DNA of 39,253 nt from Bacillota bacterium (GTDB lineage: Bacteria; Bacillota; Clostridia; Tissierellales; Peptoniphilaceae), in contig JAEZWM010000032.1 of assembly GCA_023443025.1 (NCBI GenBank), positions 1 through 39,253 on the forward strand. The letters run 5' to 3'. Positions 7,767-17,096 of this stretch are shown here, in pieces (within the stretch, counting starts at the first letter, position 1; every line of letters starts with the position of its first letter). Under the pieces are notes generated by a model that worked only from the letters and a program-made list of their open reading frames with translations, did no database searches and was not told where the DNA came from. A program made the translations under genes and the position numbers.

Positions 7767-8978
7767 ATGGAAGAAAAATATCGTATTGTCACTCATGACC
7801 TCAGTACGAGGGAAAAGGCTTCGCTTGATTTTCTTAACGAAGATGTAGCAAAGTCAACACTATCATTTCATTCAAGCTTTGACCAGTATGAAGAAACACC
7901 ACTAGTTGAGCTAAAAGACTTGGCGGAGTACTTAGGGCTTAAAGACATATTTGTAAAAGATGAATCTTACAGATTTGGACTTAATGCTTTTAAAGTACTA
8001 GGAGGAAGTTATGCAATAGGTAAATATATTGCAGATAAACTTGGTAAGGATTTAGATGAGCTGCCATATTCTAAATTAATCTCTGATGAAGTAAAGGAAG
8101 AACTTGGAGAATTAACTTTTATCACTGCAACCGATGGTAATCACGGTAGAGGAGTTGCTTGGACAGCAATGGAGCTTAAGCAAAACTCTATAGTATATAT
8201 GCCAAAGGGATCTGCAAAGGAAAGACTTGAAAATATAAGAGCTTGTGGTTCAAAAGCTGAAATTAAAGATATGAACTATGACGAGTGCGTAAGACTTGCT
8301 AATAGTGAAGCTGAAGAGTATGGCTATGTAATGGTTCAAGATACTGCTTGGGAAGGATATGAAGACATTCCTACTTGGATTATGCAAGGTTATACTACAA
8401 TGGCTTATGAAGCTTACCTATCAATGAAAGCTAAAGGAGTTAAACCAACTCACATTTTCTTACAAGCCGGAGTAGGCTCAATGGCTTCTGCTGTAACAGG
8501 TTTCTTCTCATCAGTTTATCCTGGAGATGAAAAACCTATCTTTACAATAGTAGAGCCGGAAAAGGCTAACTGTATATATAAGACTGCTGAAGCTGATGAT
8601 GGTGAATTACACTTTGTAACCGGTGACATGGATACTATAATGGCTGGCCTAGCATGTGGTGAACCTTGTACTATAGGTTGGGATGTTCTTTCATCATATG
8701 CTGAACACTTTATGTCCGTACCTGATAATTCTGCTGCTCATGGAATGAGAGTTCTTGGAAATCCGGTGGGAGATGATAAAAAAGTAATTTCAGGAGAAAG
8801 TGGAGCTGCACCTCTTGGAGTAGTTTCCCAATTAATGGTAAAACCTGACCTTGAAGAATTTAAAAATGCAATAGGACTAGATGAAAACTCTGTTGTTTTA
8901 GTAATCAGTACTGAAGGTGACACTGATGCTAAACACTATAGAGAAGTTGTATGGGACGGAAAGAATCCAAATTATTAA
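7767..8978 (+). CDS. ygeX: Diaminopropionate ammonia-lyase (YgeX)
   Basis: This 403-aa PLP enzyme of the tryptophan synthase-beta fold should convert 2,3-diaminopropionate to pyruvate and two ammonia. The PLP lysine is K76 in RFGLNAFKVLGG, and TDGNHGRGVAW is the asparagine/glycine loop that contacts the cofactor phosphate region. Length and motifs fit E. coli YgeX closely. It is the first gene after the sigma-54 promoter, with ygeW 21 bases downstream. In the purine pathway it is the step that yields a central metabolite, so its lead position suggests the operon ends in pyruvate and ammonia. The ATG follows AAAGGGTTGGGATA. Confidence 0.93.
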   Translation: MEEKYRIVTHDLSTREKASLDFLNEDVAKSTLSFHSSFDQYEETPLVELKDLAEYLGLKDIFVKDESYRFGLNAFKVLGGSYAIGKYIADKLGKDLDELPYSKLISDEVKEELGELTFITATDGNHGRGVAWTAMELKQNSIVYMPKGSAKERLENIRACGSKAEIKDMNYDECVRLANSEAEEYGYVMVQDTAWEGYEDIPTWIMQGYTTMAYEAYLSMKAKGVKPTHIFLQAGVGSMASAVTGFFSSVYPGDEKPIFTIVEPEKANCIYKTAEADDGELHFVTGDMDTIMAGLACGEPCTIGWDVLSSYAEHFMSVPDNSAAHGMRVLGNPVGDDKKVISGESGAAPLGVVSQLMVKPDLEEFKNAIGLDENSVVLVISTEGDTDAKHYREVVWDGKNPNY

Positions 8979-8999
8979 TATTAAAAGGAGATAGATAAC

Positions 9000-10190
9000 A
9001 TGAATTTTGAACAATTATTAGAAAAACTTGGTACACTTGATTACGCTAACCTTTATCACGAAGACTTCCTACACACTTGGGACAAAACTCAAGACGAACT
9101 AGAAGCTATCTTTACAGTAGCTGATGCTCTTAGACATTTAAGAGAAAACAACATTTCAACTAAAATTTTTGATTCAGGACTAGGTATCTCACTATTTAGA
9201 GATAACTCAACTAGAACCAGATTCTCATTCTCTTCTGCATGTAATATGCTAGGACTTGAAATTCAAGACCTTGACGAAGGAAAATCTCAAATTGCTCACG
9301 GTGAAACAGTTAAAGAAACTGCAAATATGATCTCATTCATGGCTGATGTTATCGGCATTAGAGATGACATGTACATCGGTAAAGGACATACTTACATGAA
9401 GAATGTTTCTGAATATGTACAAGAAGGACATAATGACGGAGTTCTTGAGCAAAGACCAACTATCGTTAACCTACAATGTGATATAGATCACCCAACTCAA
9501 ACAATGGCAGATATGCTTCACATCATCCATGAGTTTGGTGGAGTTGAAAACCTTAAGGGTAAGAAAATTGCTATGACTTGGGCATACTCTCCTTCATATG
9601 GTAAACCACTTTCAGTACCTCAAGGTATTATCGGTCTTATGACTAGATTCGGTATGGACGTAGTTCTTGCGCATCCGGAAGGATACGAAGTAATGCCTGA
9701 AGTTGAAGAAATCGCTAAGAAAAATGCTGAACAATACGGTGGAAAATTCACTAAGACAAACTCAATGGAAGAAGCTTTTGTTGACGCTGACATCGTATAT
9801 CCAAAGAGCTGGGCACCATTTGCAGCTATGGAAAAGAGAACTGTACTTTACGGTGACGGTAAATTTGATGAAATCGACGTTCTTGAGCAAGAACTATTAA
9901 AGCAAAACGCTGAATACACTGACTGGGCTTGTACTGAAGAATTAATGAAGAAAACAAAGGATGGTAAGGCGCTTTACATGCACTGTCTACCAGCTGACAT
10001 CACAGGACTTAGCTGTGAACTAGGTGAAGTTGACGAGTCTGTATTCGATAGATACAGAATTCCTCTATACAAAGAAGCTAGCTATAAGCCATATGTAATT
10101 GCAGCTATGATCTTCTTACAAAAGATGAAAAACGCTGAAAAAGTTCTTAAAGAACTAAACGACGCAGCTGTAAAAAGAGTTAAAGCATAA
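9000..10190 (+). CDS. ygeW: Knotted carbamoyltransferase YgeW
   Basis: This 396-aa protein is a transcarbamylase of the aspartate/ornithine carbamoyltransferase superfamily. The carbamoyl-phosphate loop STRTR is at 70-74, HPTQT at 164-168 and HCLP at 328-331. The match to E. coli YgeW (396 aa) is strong, including length. In this context it probably runs in reverse, phosphorolysing a ureido compound (a carbamoylated diaminopropionate) to carbamoyl phosphate and an amine. The carbamate kinase gene downstream could then turn that into ATP. The direction and substrate are inference. AAGGAG lies at good spacing before the ATG. Codon choice is rich in AAC, GAC, ATC and TTC, a sign of high expression. 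Confidence 0.92.
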   Translation: MNFEQLLEKLGTLDYANLYHEDFLHTWDKTQDELEAIFTVADALRHLRENNISTKIFDSGLGISLFRDNSTRTRFSFSSACNMLGLEIQDLDEGKSQIAHGETVKETANMISFMADVIGIRDDMYIGKGHTYMKNVSEYVQEGHNDGVLEQRPTIVNLQCDIDHPTQTMADMLHIIHEFGGVENLKGKKIAMTWAYSPSYGKPLSVPQGIIGLMTRFGMDVVLAHPEGYEVMPEVEEIAKKNAEQYGGKFTKTNSMEEAFVDADIVYPKSWAPFAAMEKRTVLYGDGKFDEIDVLEQELLKQNAEYTDWACTEELMKKTKDGKALYMHCLPADITGLSCELGEVDESVFDRYRIPLYKEASYKPYVIAAMIFLQKMKNAEKVLKELNDAAVKRVKA

Positions 10191-10207
10191 GAAAATATAA
10201 AATATCG

Positions 10208-10248
10208 AGTAGAGTGAGCTAAGGCCTACTTATCTCACTTCTACTTTT
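10208..10248 (+). terminator. Intercistronic hairpin between ygeW and ygeY
   Basis: AGTAGA-GTGAG pairs with CTCAC-T-TCTACT (10208-10218 with 10234-10245, one bulge), followed by TTTAC. The T run is short, so partial termination or an RNA-stabilising or processing element fits better than a full stop. Confidence 0.5.
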
Positions 10249-10275
10249 ACTAAAACATTACAAGGAGAATAAAAT

Positions 10276-11595
10276 ATGCCAGAGTTAAATTTAGATTTTG
10301 AAGCAATAAAAGCACAAGCTGAAAGTTATAGAGAAGACATGACTAAATTCCTTAGAGACCTTATCCTTCTAAAAGGTGAAAGCTGTGAAGAAGGCGATAA
10401 AGCTAAGAGAATTAAAGAAGAAATGGAAAAAGTTGGATTCAACAAAGCTTGGATTGACAAACAAGGTAATGTACTTGGTGAAATGGGTACAGGCGAAAAG
10501 CAAATCGCATTTGACGCTCATATAGATACAGTTGGTATCGGTAATATCGACAACTGGGAATTCGATCCATATGAAGGATTTGAAGACGAAAGTACTATCG
10601 GTGGTAGAGGAACTTCTGACCAATTAGGCGGTATTGTTTCTGCAGTATACGGCGCTAAAGTTATGAAAGACCTTGATCTTCTAAATGATAAATATAGAGT
10701 ACTAGTTACAGGAACAGTTCAAGAAGAAGACTGTGATGGTAACTGCTGGCTATACATGATAGAGCAAGAAAACATTAGACCTGAATTCGTAGTTTCTACT
10801 GAGCCTACAGATGGTGGAATCTACAGAGGTCAAAGAGGAAGAATGGAAATCAGAGTTGACGTACAAGGAGTTTCTTGTCACGGTTCAGCACCTGAAAGAG
10901 GAAAAAATGCTATCTATATGATGGCTGACATTCTTAAAGAAGTTGAAGCTCTTAATGAAAACCCAGCTGAAGGCGTTGAAATTAAAGGACTTGTAAAAAT
11001 GCTAGACGAAAAATACAATCCTGAGTGGAAAGAAGCTAACTTCCTTGGAAGAGGAACTGTTACTACTTCTCAAATCTTCTACACTTCACCATCAAGATGT
11101 GCTGTTGCAGACTCATGTTCAATCTCTCTAGATAGAAGAATGACTGCCGGTGAATCTTGGGAATACTGTATAGAAGAAATTGAAAACCTACCATCTGTTA
11201 AAAAGCATGGTGCTAAAGTTTCTCTATACAAATACGCAAGACCATCATGGACAGGATTATCATATGAGCAAGATGCTTACTTCCCAACTTGGGTAATTCC
11301 TGAAGATCACAAAGTAACTAAAGCTCTAGAAGCAGCTCATAAGGGACTTTACGGCGATGAGAGACAAGGTCCAGCGAGCCAAATCGAAATGAGAAAAGCT
11401 AGACCTCTTACAGACAAATGGACTTTCTCAACTAACGGTGTTGCTATAATGGGTAGACATAATATTCCTGTTATAGGATTTGGACCTGGTGCTGAAGCTC
11501 AAGCTCACGCTCCAAACGAAGTTACTTGGAAAGACGATCTAGTACAAAGTGCAGCTGTTTATGCAGCATTACCATCTGCATACGTTGCTGAATAA
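10276..11595 (+). CDS. ygeY: YgeY family M20-type hydrolase (selenium metabolism hydrolase)
   Basis: This 439-aa protein is a zinc-dependent M20-family hydrolase (ArgE/DapE/carboxypeptidase G2 fold). Metal-binding and catalytic residues seen are H82 and D84 (DAHIDTVG), D115 (GRGTSDQLGG), E150/E151 (VQEEDCDG), E176 (STEPT) and a late His in AQAHAPNE. The family name comes from its co-occurrence with selenium/molybdenum hydroxylase genes. Here it probably removes a carbamoyl or acyl group from an open-chain purine breakdown product before YgeW and YgeX act. The ATG follows AAGGAGAATAAAAT. Codon use suggests strong expression, like ygeW. Confidence 0.9.
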   Translation: MPELNLDFEAIKAQAESYREDMTKFLRDLILLKGESCEEGDKAKRIKEEMEKVGFNKAWIDKQGNVLGEMGTGEKQIAFDAHIDTVGIGNIDNWEFDPYEGFEDESTIGGRGTSDQLGGIVSAVYGAKVMKDLDLLNDKYRVLVTGTVQEEDCDGNCWLYMIEQENIRPEFVVSTEPTDGGIYRGQRGRMEIRVDVQGVSCHGSAPERGKNAIYMMADILKEVEALNENPAEGVEIKGLVKMLDEKYNPEWKEANFLGRGTVTTSQIFYTSPSRCAVADSCSISLDRRMTAGESWEYCIEEIENLPSVKKHGAKVSLYKYARPSWTGLSYEQDAYFPTWVIPEDHKVTKALEAAHKGLYGDERQGPASQIEMRKARPLTDKWTFSTNGVAIMGRHNIPVIGFGPGAEAQAHAPNEVTWKDDLVQSAAVYAALPSAYVAE

Positions 11596-11604
11596 TAGAA
11601 TTAC

Positions 11605-11624
11605 GAGGGGATTTTAATCCCCTC
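11605..11624 (+). terminator. Intercistronic hairpin between ygeY and the carbamate kinase gene
   Basis: GAGGGGATT pairs with AATCCCCTC around a two-base centre (11605-11624). The following TAAATCCTAATTTT is only moderately T-rich, so read-through into the next gene is expected. Confidence 0.55.
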
Positions 11625-11650
11625 TAAATCCTAATTTTGAGGAGACATTT

Positions 11651-12583
11651 ATGGGACAAAAAGTAGTAATAGCTCTTGGAGGAAACGCACTGGGCAATTC
11701 TCCTGAAGAGCAAAAAAATGCTGTTAAACACACTTCAAAATCAATTGTAGACCTTATTGAAAGTGGTGCAAGAGTAACCATATGTCATGGTAACGGACCA
11801 CAGGTCGGAATGATTAAGAAAGCTATGGACACAGCAAGCAAGAATGATGAAACTATACCTGAAATGCCATTTCCTGAATGTGGAGCTATGAGTGAAGGAT
11901 ACATAGGCTTTCATTTACAATCAGCTCTTCATAATGAGTTAAAATCAAGAAATCTGGACATTAGTGTAGTATCACTTGTAACACAAGTATTGGTTGACGA
12001 AAATGACAAGTCATTTAATAACCCGACAAAACCAATCGGAAGTTTCATGACTAAAGAAGAAGCGGATAAATTAGCAGAAACCGGAGTAACTGTAGTTGAG
12101 GATGCCGGTAGAGGATATAGACAAGTTGTTGCATCACCTGAACCGGTAGAAATAGTTGAAGGCGAAGCAGTTAAGAAACTTGTAGATGCAGGAGTTGTAG
12201 TAATTGCCGGAGGCGGCGGTGGAATTCCTGTAGTTTATAGAGACGGATCACTTGAGGGAGTAGACGCTGTAATAGATAAGGATTTAACCTCAGTTAGACT
12301 TGCTGAAACTGTAGATGCGGATACCCTTATCATATTGACGGCGGTAGAAAAGGTAGCCATTAGTTTTGGTAAACCGGATGAAAAATGGCTTGATAATATA
12401 ACAATTGAAGAAGCTAATAAATACATTGAAGATAAAGAGTTTGCAGAAGGGTCAATGCTTCCTAAGATCAGAGCTGCGATAGCGTTTGCAGAGTCAAAAG
12501 AAGGAAGAAGCACACTTATCACTTCTTTAGAAAAAGCAAGTGAAGGGCTAAGTGGAAAAACAGGAACTGTGATTAAAAAATAG
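11651..12583 (+). CDS. yqeA: Carbamate kinase (YqeA/ArcC type)
   Basis: This 310-aa protein is a carbamate kinase, which transfers phosphate from carbamoyl phosphate to ADP, giving ATP, CO2 and ammonia. The N-terminal nucleotide-site motif ALGGNALG, CHGNGPQVG, and AGGGGGIPV with DKDLTS are diagnostic, and the length is typical. Its place between ygeY and ygfK matches yqeA in the E. coli purine region, not an arginine deiminase operon (no arcA or arcB is nearby). It would be the substrate-level ATP-forming step of purine breakdown. The ATG has GAGGAGACATTT upstream, and ygfK starts 12 bases after its stop. Confidence 0.93.
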   Translation: MGQKVVIALGGNALGNSPEEQKNAVKHTSKSIVDLIESGARVTICHGNGPQVGMIKKAMDTASKNDETIPEMPFPECGAMSEGYIGFHLQSALHNELKSRNLDISVVSLVTQVLVDENDKSFNNPTKPIGSFMTKEEADKLAETGVTVVEDAGRGYRQVVASPEPVEIVEGEAVKKLVDAGVVVIAGGGGGIPVVYRDGSLEGVDAVIDKDLTSVRLAETVDADTLIILTAVEKVAISFGKPDEKWLDNITIEEANKYIEDKEFAEGSMLPKIRAAIAFAESKEGRSTLITSLEKASEGLSGKTGTVIKK

Positions 12584-12595
12584 AGGGGTAACAAT

Positions 12596-15500
12596 ATGAG
12601 TGAATTTATGAGACCGATTTCCTTTGGACATTTAATAGAATGGAGCCTAGAGGAATATAAAAAATACGGAACTATTTTTGGCGTTAAAAAAGAAAAATTC
12701 TATAAAAACAGTAAATCATTTATGTCAGTTTTTGGTGAAGAACTGTCATCACCGGTAGGACCTGCTGCAGGCCCACAGTCACAATTAGCACAAAACATAA
12801 TCGCATCTTATCTAACAGGTGCAAGATTTATCGAAATCAAAACAGTTCAAATCATGGACGGTGAACAAATTCAAGAAGCAGTAGCTAGACCATGTATATT
12901 TGCAGAAGATGAATGTTACAACTGTGAGTGGTCAACTGAACTTAAAGTAGAAGAAGCTTTTGCTGAATATGTAAAAGCATACTTTGCAATCCATGTATTA
13001 GCGACTGAGCTTGGAATTAGCGATAAAAAAGACTTTACTTACAACATGAGTGTTGGATATGATCTTGAAGGAATCAAGAGCGAGAAAATAGACAACTATA
13101 TAGAAGGTTTAAAAGATGCTTCAGGAACAGAAGTATTCAGAGCTTGTGTTGATTATTTAAATGAGAACTTAGATAAATTTGAAAGATTCAATAAAGAACA
13201 TTTAGAAGCTATTTCACCAAGAGTTTCAAATTCAATAACTCTTTCAACCCTTCACGGTTGTCCAAAAGATGAAATAGAAAAAATTGCAAATTACTTATTA
13301 ACAGTTAAAAATCTGCATACATTCGTTAAGTTCAACCCAACGATGCTTGGTTACGAGTATGCTAGAAATACATTAAATAGCCTAGGCTATGACTATATTT
13401 CTTTCACTGACCATCACTTTACTCATGACTTACAATATGAAGATGCAGTAAAGATGATAGAAAGACTAATGGACGTAGCTGCTGAAAACGATTTGAAATT
13501 TGGTCTAAAGATTACAAATACTTGTCCGGTTGATGTTAAGAGAAACGAATTACCATCAGAGGAAATGTATATGTCAGGTAGATCACTTCTTCCATTATCT
13601 ATAAGTCTTGCTGAAAAGATTTCAACAGCATTTGATGGAAGAATTCCAATTTCTTACTCAGGCGGTATAGATTCACTAAACATTACCGGTCTGTTAGAAG
13701 CTGGTATTCAGCCAATTACTATGGCAACTACCATTCTTAAGCCGGGTGGATACGAAAGATTTACTCAACTTGCAAAAGTTAGCGAATCAGTTTTAAAAGA
13801 CTATGAAGGAATCGATGTTAAGAAACTTCAAGAAGTCAAAGAACAAATTTTAAATGCTGCAAGAACTCACAAACTTTACAGAGAAAAGGTAGCTTCTAGA
13901 AAGACTGAGTCAAAACTTCCATTGGTTGATTGTTTCAAAGCTCCTTGTAAAGATGGTGGATGTCCGATTAATCAGCAAATTCCTGAGTATTTACAATTAG
14001 TTGCTGATGGAAAGTACGACGAAGCAATGAAAGTTATAGCTATAGATAATGCTACACCTTCTATACTAGGACTGCTTTGTAGCCATACATGTCAAGAAAA
14101 ATGTACCAGAGTAGATTATGAAAAATCTCTTCAAATTAGAAATATGAAGAAGATTGCAACTGAAAACGCTCAAGATGCATTTATTAAGAGCATTAAAGCT
14201 AACCCAATAAAATCAGATGCAAAAGTAGGTATAATTGGTGCAGGTCCTGCAGGTATAGCAGCAGCACTTTACCTAAGAAGAAATGGAGTTCAAGTTGAAG
14301 TACTTGAGAAGAGAGAAAAACCATTCGGTATTGTAAACTATATAATCCCTGAGTTTAGAATTCCATATGATGTCATAGAAAGAGACTATCAATTAGCAGT
14401 TGCTAATGGTGTAGAATTCAAGTTTGGTGTAGATCCAAATTATGATCTCGAAGATTTAAAGAGCAAGTATGATTATGTAGTTGTAGCTACCGGTGCTTGG
14501 AAACCTGGTAACTCTCCTGTTAAGGAAGGACAAGAAAATGTAGTTGATGCATTGGAATTCCTATGGGAAACCAAAAATGAAAGTGGTATGGATTTAGGTA
14601 AATCCGTAGCTGTAGTTGGAGCCGGAGACGTTGCTATGGACTGTGCTAGACTAGCTCATAGACTTGGTGTAGAAAAAGTAAATTTAGTTTATAGAAGAAC
14701 CGAAAGCTACATGCCGGCAATGCAAGAAGATGTCAATGATGTTAAAGAAGAAGGAATCGAAATACTAGAACTTTTAGCACCGGTTAGCTATGATAAAAAA
14801 GTATTGGTTTGTGAAAAAATGGAACTAGGCGAATTCGATGCATCCGGTAGAAAAGCCGTAAATGGTACCGGTGAAATGGTAGAGCTTGAGTTTGATACTG
14901 TTATCGGAGCTACTGGAGCTAAAGTAGATGTTTCTGATTTTGAGAAAAACAATATAAAACTAGATGATAGAGGAAGAGTTGTATTAAACGATGCTAGAGA
15001 ATCATCAGTTGAAAGAGTATATGTAATTGGTGACTGTAAGAGCGGTCCATCTACAATAGTAAAAGCACTAGCAGATGCAAAAGCAGTTACAATGGATATT
15101 CTTGAGAAAGAAAATCTTGAAAACGACTTTGTAAAAGTAGAAGTTCCTGAATCAATCGACACTATCTACGGCAAGAGGGGAATCCTTGAACTGGTTAGAG
15201 AAGGTCAAGATGAAGGAAACAGATGTCTAAAATGTGATCAGGTTTGTGAGATTTGTACAGAAGTATGTCCTAACAGAGCAAATGTTGCAATAGCTGTTAA
15301 CGGATACAAAAACCCTCATCAAATCGTTCATATAGATGGTATGTGTAATGAATGTGGTAACTGTGGTGTATTCTGTCCACATACAGGAGATCCATATAAG
15401 GATAAAGTAACCGTATTCTGGACTGAAGAAGACTTTGTAGACTCAACAAATGTAGGATTCCTAAGATTATCTGAAGATACTTTCAAGGTAAGAGGAAGAG

Positions 15501-15607
15501 ATGAAAGCATATTTGAGTACAAATTAGGCGAAGGTAATTTAGACGAAGATCTAAAAGCTTACCTAGATGTATTACTAAAAGATTACGCATATTATTTAAA
15601 ACATTAA
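12596..15607 (+). CDS. ygfK: YgfK family flavin/iron-sulfur oxidoreductase (annotated elsewhere as putative selenate reductase)
   Basis: This 1003-aa protein has three parts. Residues 1 to about 420 resemble a dihydroorotate-dehydrogenase-type barrel with a cysteine group C100, C107 and C110. Residues about 445-800 form a GltD-like module with cysteines C446, C451, C456, C495, C499 and C503, a GIIGAGPAG dinucleotide site at 545-553 and a second Rossmann site AVVGAGDVAMD near 675. The last 130 residues carry two 4Fe-4S ferredoxin motifs (CDQVCEICTEVCP and CNECGNCGVFCPH). The closest family is YgfK, whose selenate reductase label is historical. Its layout resembles enzymes that reduce a heterocyclic base, and in this operon it is the best candidate for reducing urate or a related oxopurine, probably with NAD(P)H. 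That role is inferred. Confidence 0.9.
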   Translation: MSEFMRPISFGHLIEWSLEEYKKYGTIFGVKKEKFYKNSKSFMSVFGEELSSPVGPAAGPQSQLAQNIIASYLTGARFIEIKTVQIMDGEQIQEAVARPCIFAEDECYNCEWSTELKVEEAFAEYVKAYFAIHVLATELGISDKKDFTYNMSVGYDLEGIKSEKIDNYIEGLKDASGTEVFRACVDYLNENLDKFERFNKEHLEAISPRVSNSITLSTLHGCPKDEIEKIANYLLTVKNLHTFVKFNPTMLGYEYARNTLNSLGYDYISFTDHHFTHDLQYEDAVKMIERLMDVAAENDLKFGLKITNTCPVDVKRNELPSEEMYMSGRSLLPLSISLAEKISTAFDGRIPISYSGGIDSLNITGLLEAGIQPITMATTILKPGGYERFTQLAKVSESVLKDYEGIDVKKLQEVKEQILNAARTHKLYREKVASRKTESKLPLVDCFKAPCKDGGCPINQQIPEYLQLVADGKYDEAMKVIAIDNATPSILGLLCSHTCQEKCTRVDYEKSLQIRNMKKIATENAQDAFIKSIKANPIKSDAKVGIIGAGPAGIAAALYLRRNGVQVEVLEKREKPFGIVNYIIPEFRIPYDVIERDYQLAVANGVEFKFGVDPNYDLEDLKSKYDYVVVATGAWKPGNSPVKEGQENVVDALEFLWETKNESGMDLGKSVAVVGAGDVAMDCARLAHRLGVEKVNLVYRRTESYMPAMQEDVNDVKEEGIEILELLAPVSYDKKVLVCEKMELGEFDASGRKAVNGTGEMVELEFDTVIGATGAKVDVSDFEKNNIKLDDRGRVVLNDARESSVERVYVIGDCKSGPSTIVKALADAKAVTMDILEKENLENDFVKVEVPESIDTIYGKRGILELVREGQDEGNRCLKCDQVCEICTEVCPNRANVAIAVNGYKNPHQIVHIDGMCNECGNCGVFCPHTGDPYKDKVTVFWTEEDFVDSTNVGFLRLSEDTFKVRGRDESIFEYKLGEGNLDEDLKAYLDVLLKDYAYYLKH

Positions 15608-15617
15608 TAAAAAACAT

Positions 15618-15643
15618 CCCCTTCCACCAAGTGGTGGGAGGGG
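15618..15643 (+). terminator. Intercistronic hairpin between ygfK and ssnA
   Basis: An 11-bp GC-rich stem (15618-15628 with 15633-15643) closes the loop AAGT, with one G-U pair. No T run follows; the next bases lead into the ssnA ribosome-binding site. A processing or stabilising element is likelier than a terminator. Confidence 0.55.
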
Positions 15644-15665
15644 AATAAATGGGAAGGAGCTCAAT

Positions 15666-16991
15666 ATGATAATTGGTAATGGTAGACTTTATACTAATGA
15701 CCCTGACAATCTATATTTAGAAAATGGGGCTGTCTACATCGTAGATGGTTTAGTGGAAGAAGTCGGAGAATTCGAACAATTAAAAGAAAAGTATCCGGGG
15801 GAAGAAGTTCTTGATGTAAAAGGAAAACTTATAATGCCGGGGATGATAAATGCTCATACCCATATTTATAGTGCATATGCTAGAGGAATGTCAGTAGACA
15901 AGCCACAAAGAGACTTCAATGAAATACTTGAAAACCTATGGTGGAATCTGGACAAAAAACTGACACTTGAAGACACAGAATTAAATGCATACACTACTTA
16001 TATGGAGTCTATTAGAAATGGTACGACAACAGTAATCGATCACCACGCAAGTCCATATCACACAGAAGGATCATTATTTAGAATTGCTGATGTAGCCAAA
16101 AAAATTGGTATTAGAACTTCACTTTGCTACGAAGTATCAGATAGAGACGGCGAAGAAATAACCGATCAACAAATTAAGGAAAACGTTGACTTTATTAAAG
16201 CATATGCAAATGACGATCAGAATATGATAAAAGGTATGTTTGGTCTACATGCATCTTTTACGGTTTCAGATAAAACCCTTGAAAAAGCAAGAGAAGCTAT
16301 GGAAGGCGTAGATGCAGGATATCACGTACACGTAGCAGAAGGACTAAAAGACCAAATGCACTGTGTGCAGACATATGGAAGAAGAATTGTAGAAAGATTC
16401 TATGACTGGGGACTGTTAGGCAACAAGAGTATCGCAGTACATTGTATTCATATAAATGGTAGAGAAATTGAACTATTAAAAGATACTGATACTAATTGTG
16501 TTCATAACCCTGAATCCAACATGGGTAACGCAGTAGGATGTACTCCGGCTATACAAATGCTGGAAAAAGGTGTAAGACTAGGACTTGGAACTGACGCATA
16601 TACTCATGATATGTTCGAGTCAATGAAGGTTGCAAATATCCTTCATAGACACCATCTATGTACGCCAACTGTAGGTTTCATGGAAACAATGACAATGCAA
16701 TTTGTAAACAATCCGGTAATTGCTAAAAATGTTCTTGGTGGACCGGAGCTTGGAGTAATTAAAAAAGGTGCTGCTGCCGACATTATAACTTTAGAGTATA
16801 ATCCACTTACGCCATTTAGTGGAGATAACTTCTACGGTCATGCATTATTTGGTATGACTGGAAGACTTACAAATGATGTAATAATAAACGGAAAGTTAAT
16901 TCTAAAAGACAGAAATTTTGTAGACATTGACGAAGAAGCTATTCTTGCAAGATCAAGAGAAGGCGCAGCAAAAATCTGGCCAAATATGTAA
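15666..16991 (+). CDS. ssnA: SsnA-type aminohydrolase
   Basis: This 441-aa protein is a metal-dependent hydrolase of the chlorohydrolase/guanine deaminase-like amidohydrolase group. Metal ligands are H64 and H66 (NAHTH), the HVHVAEG histidines, VHCIHI and the aspartate in GLGTDAYTHD. It matches the SsnA family, whose members sit beside ygfK and selenium-dependent hydroxylase genes. It probably deaminates or opens an intermediate of the purine ring. The ATG follows GGGAAGGAGCTCAAT. It is distinct from the true guanine deaminase at 18737. The exact substrate is not evident from sequence. Confidence 0.88.
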   Translation: MIIGNGRLYTNDPDNLYLENGAVYIVDGLVEEVGEFEQLKEKYPGEEVLDVKGKLIMPGMINAHTHIYSAYARGMSVDKPQRDFNEILENLWWNLDKKLTLEDTELNAYTTYMESIRNGTTTVIDHHASPYHTEGSLFRIADVAKKIGIRTSLCYEVSDRDGEEITDQQIKENVDFIKAYANDDQNMIKGMFGLHASFTVSDKTLEKAREAMEGVDAGYHVHVAEGLKDQMHCVQTYGRRIVERFYDWGLLGNKSIAVHCIHINGREIELLKDTDTNCVHNPESNMGNAVGCTPAIQMLEKGVRLGLGTDAYTHDMFESMKVANILHRHHLCTPTVGFMETMTMQFVNNPVIAKNVLGGPELGVIKKGAAADIITLEYNPLTPFSGDNFYGHALFGMTGRLTNDVIINGKLILKDRNFVDIDEEAILARSREGAAKIWPNM

Positions 16992-17053
16992 GATCAACAA
17001 TTATCTGAAAATAGCATATTTTATAAAAGAACAGAGGATTAAAAACAAAAAAA

Positions 17054-17080
17054 GGAAAGGGTAGGTACTCTGCCCTTTCC
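17054..17080 (+). terminator. Intercistronic hairpin between ssnA and the permease gene
   Basis: GGAAAGGGTAG pairs with CTGCCCTTTCC (17054-17064 with 17070-17080, one G-U pair) around a 5-base loop. No T run follows. It lies 16 bases before the preferred permease start, close enough to affect ribosome access. Confidence 0.55.
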
Positions 17081-17096
17081 GAAAATGGGAGAAATC

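Noticed and set aside
11651..12583. An arginine deiminase pathway, suggested by carbamate kinase next to a transcarbamylase
   Set aside because: The transcarbamylase is YgeW rather than ornithine carbamoyltransferase and no arginine deiminase gene is present.
14788..15162. 124-aa minus-strand open frame within ygfK
   Set aside because: It is Ser/Thr-rich and antisense to the well-conserved flavin module of ygfK.
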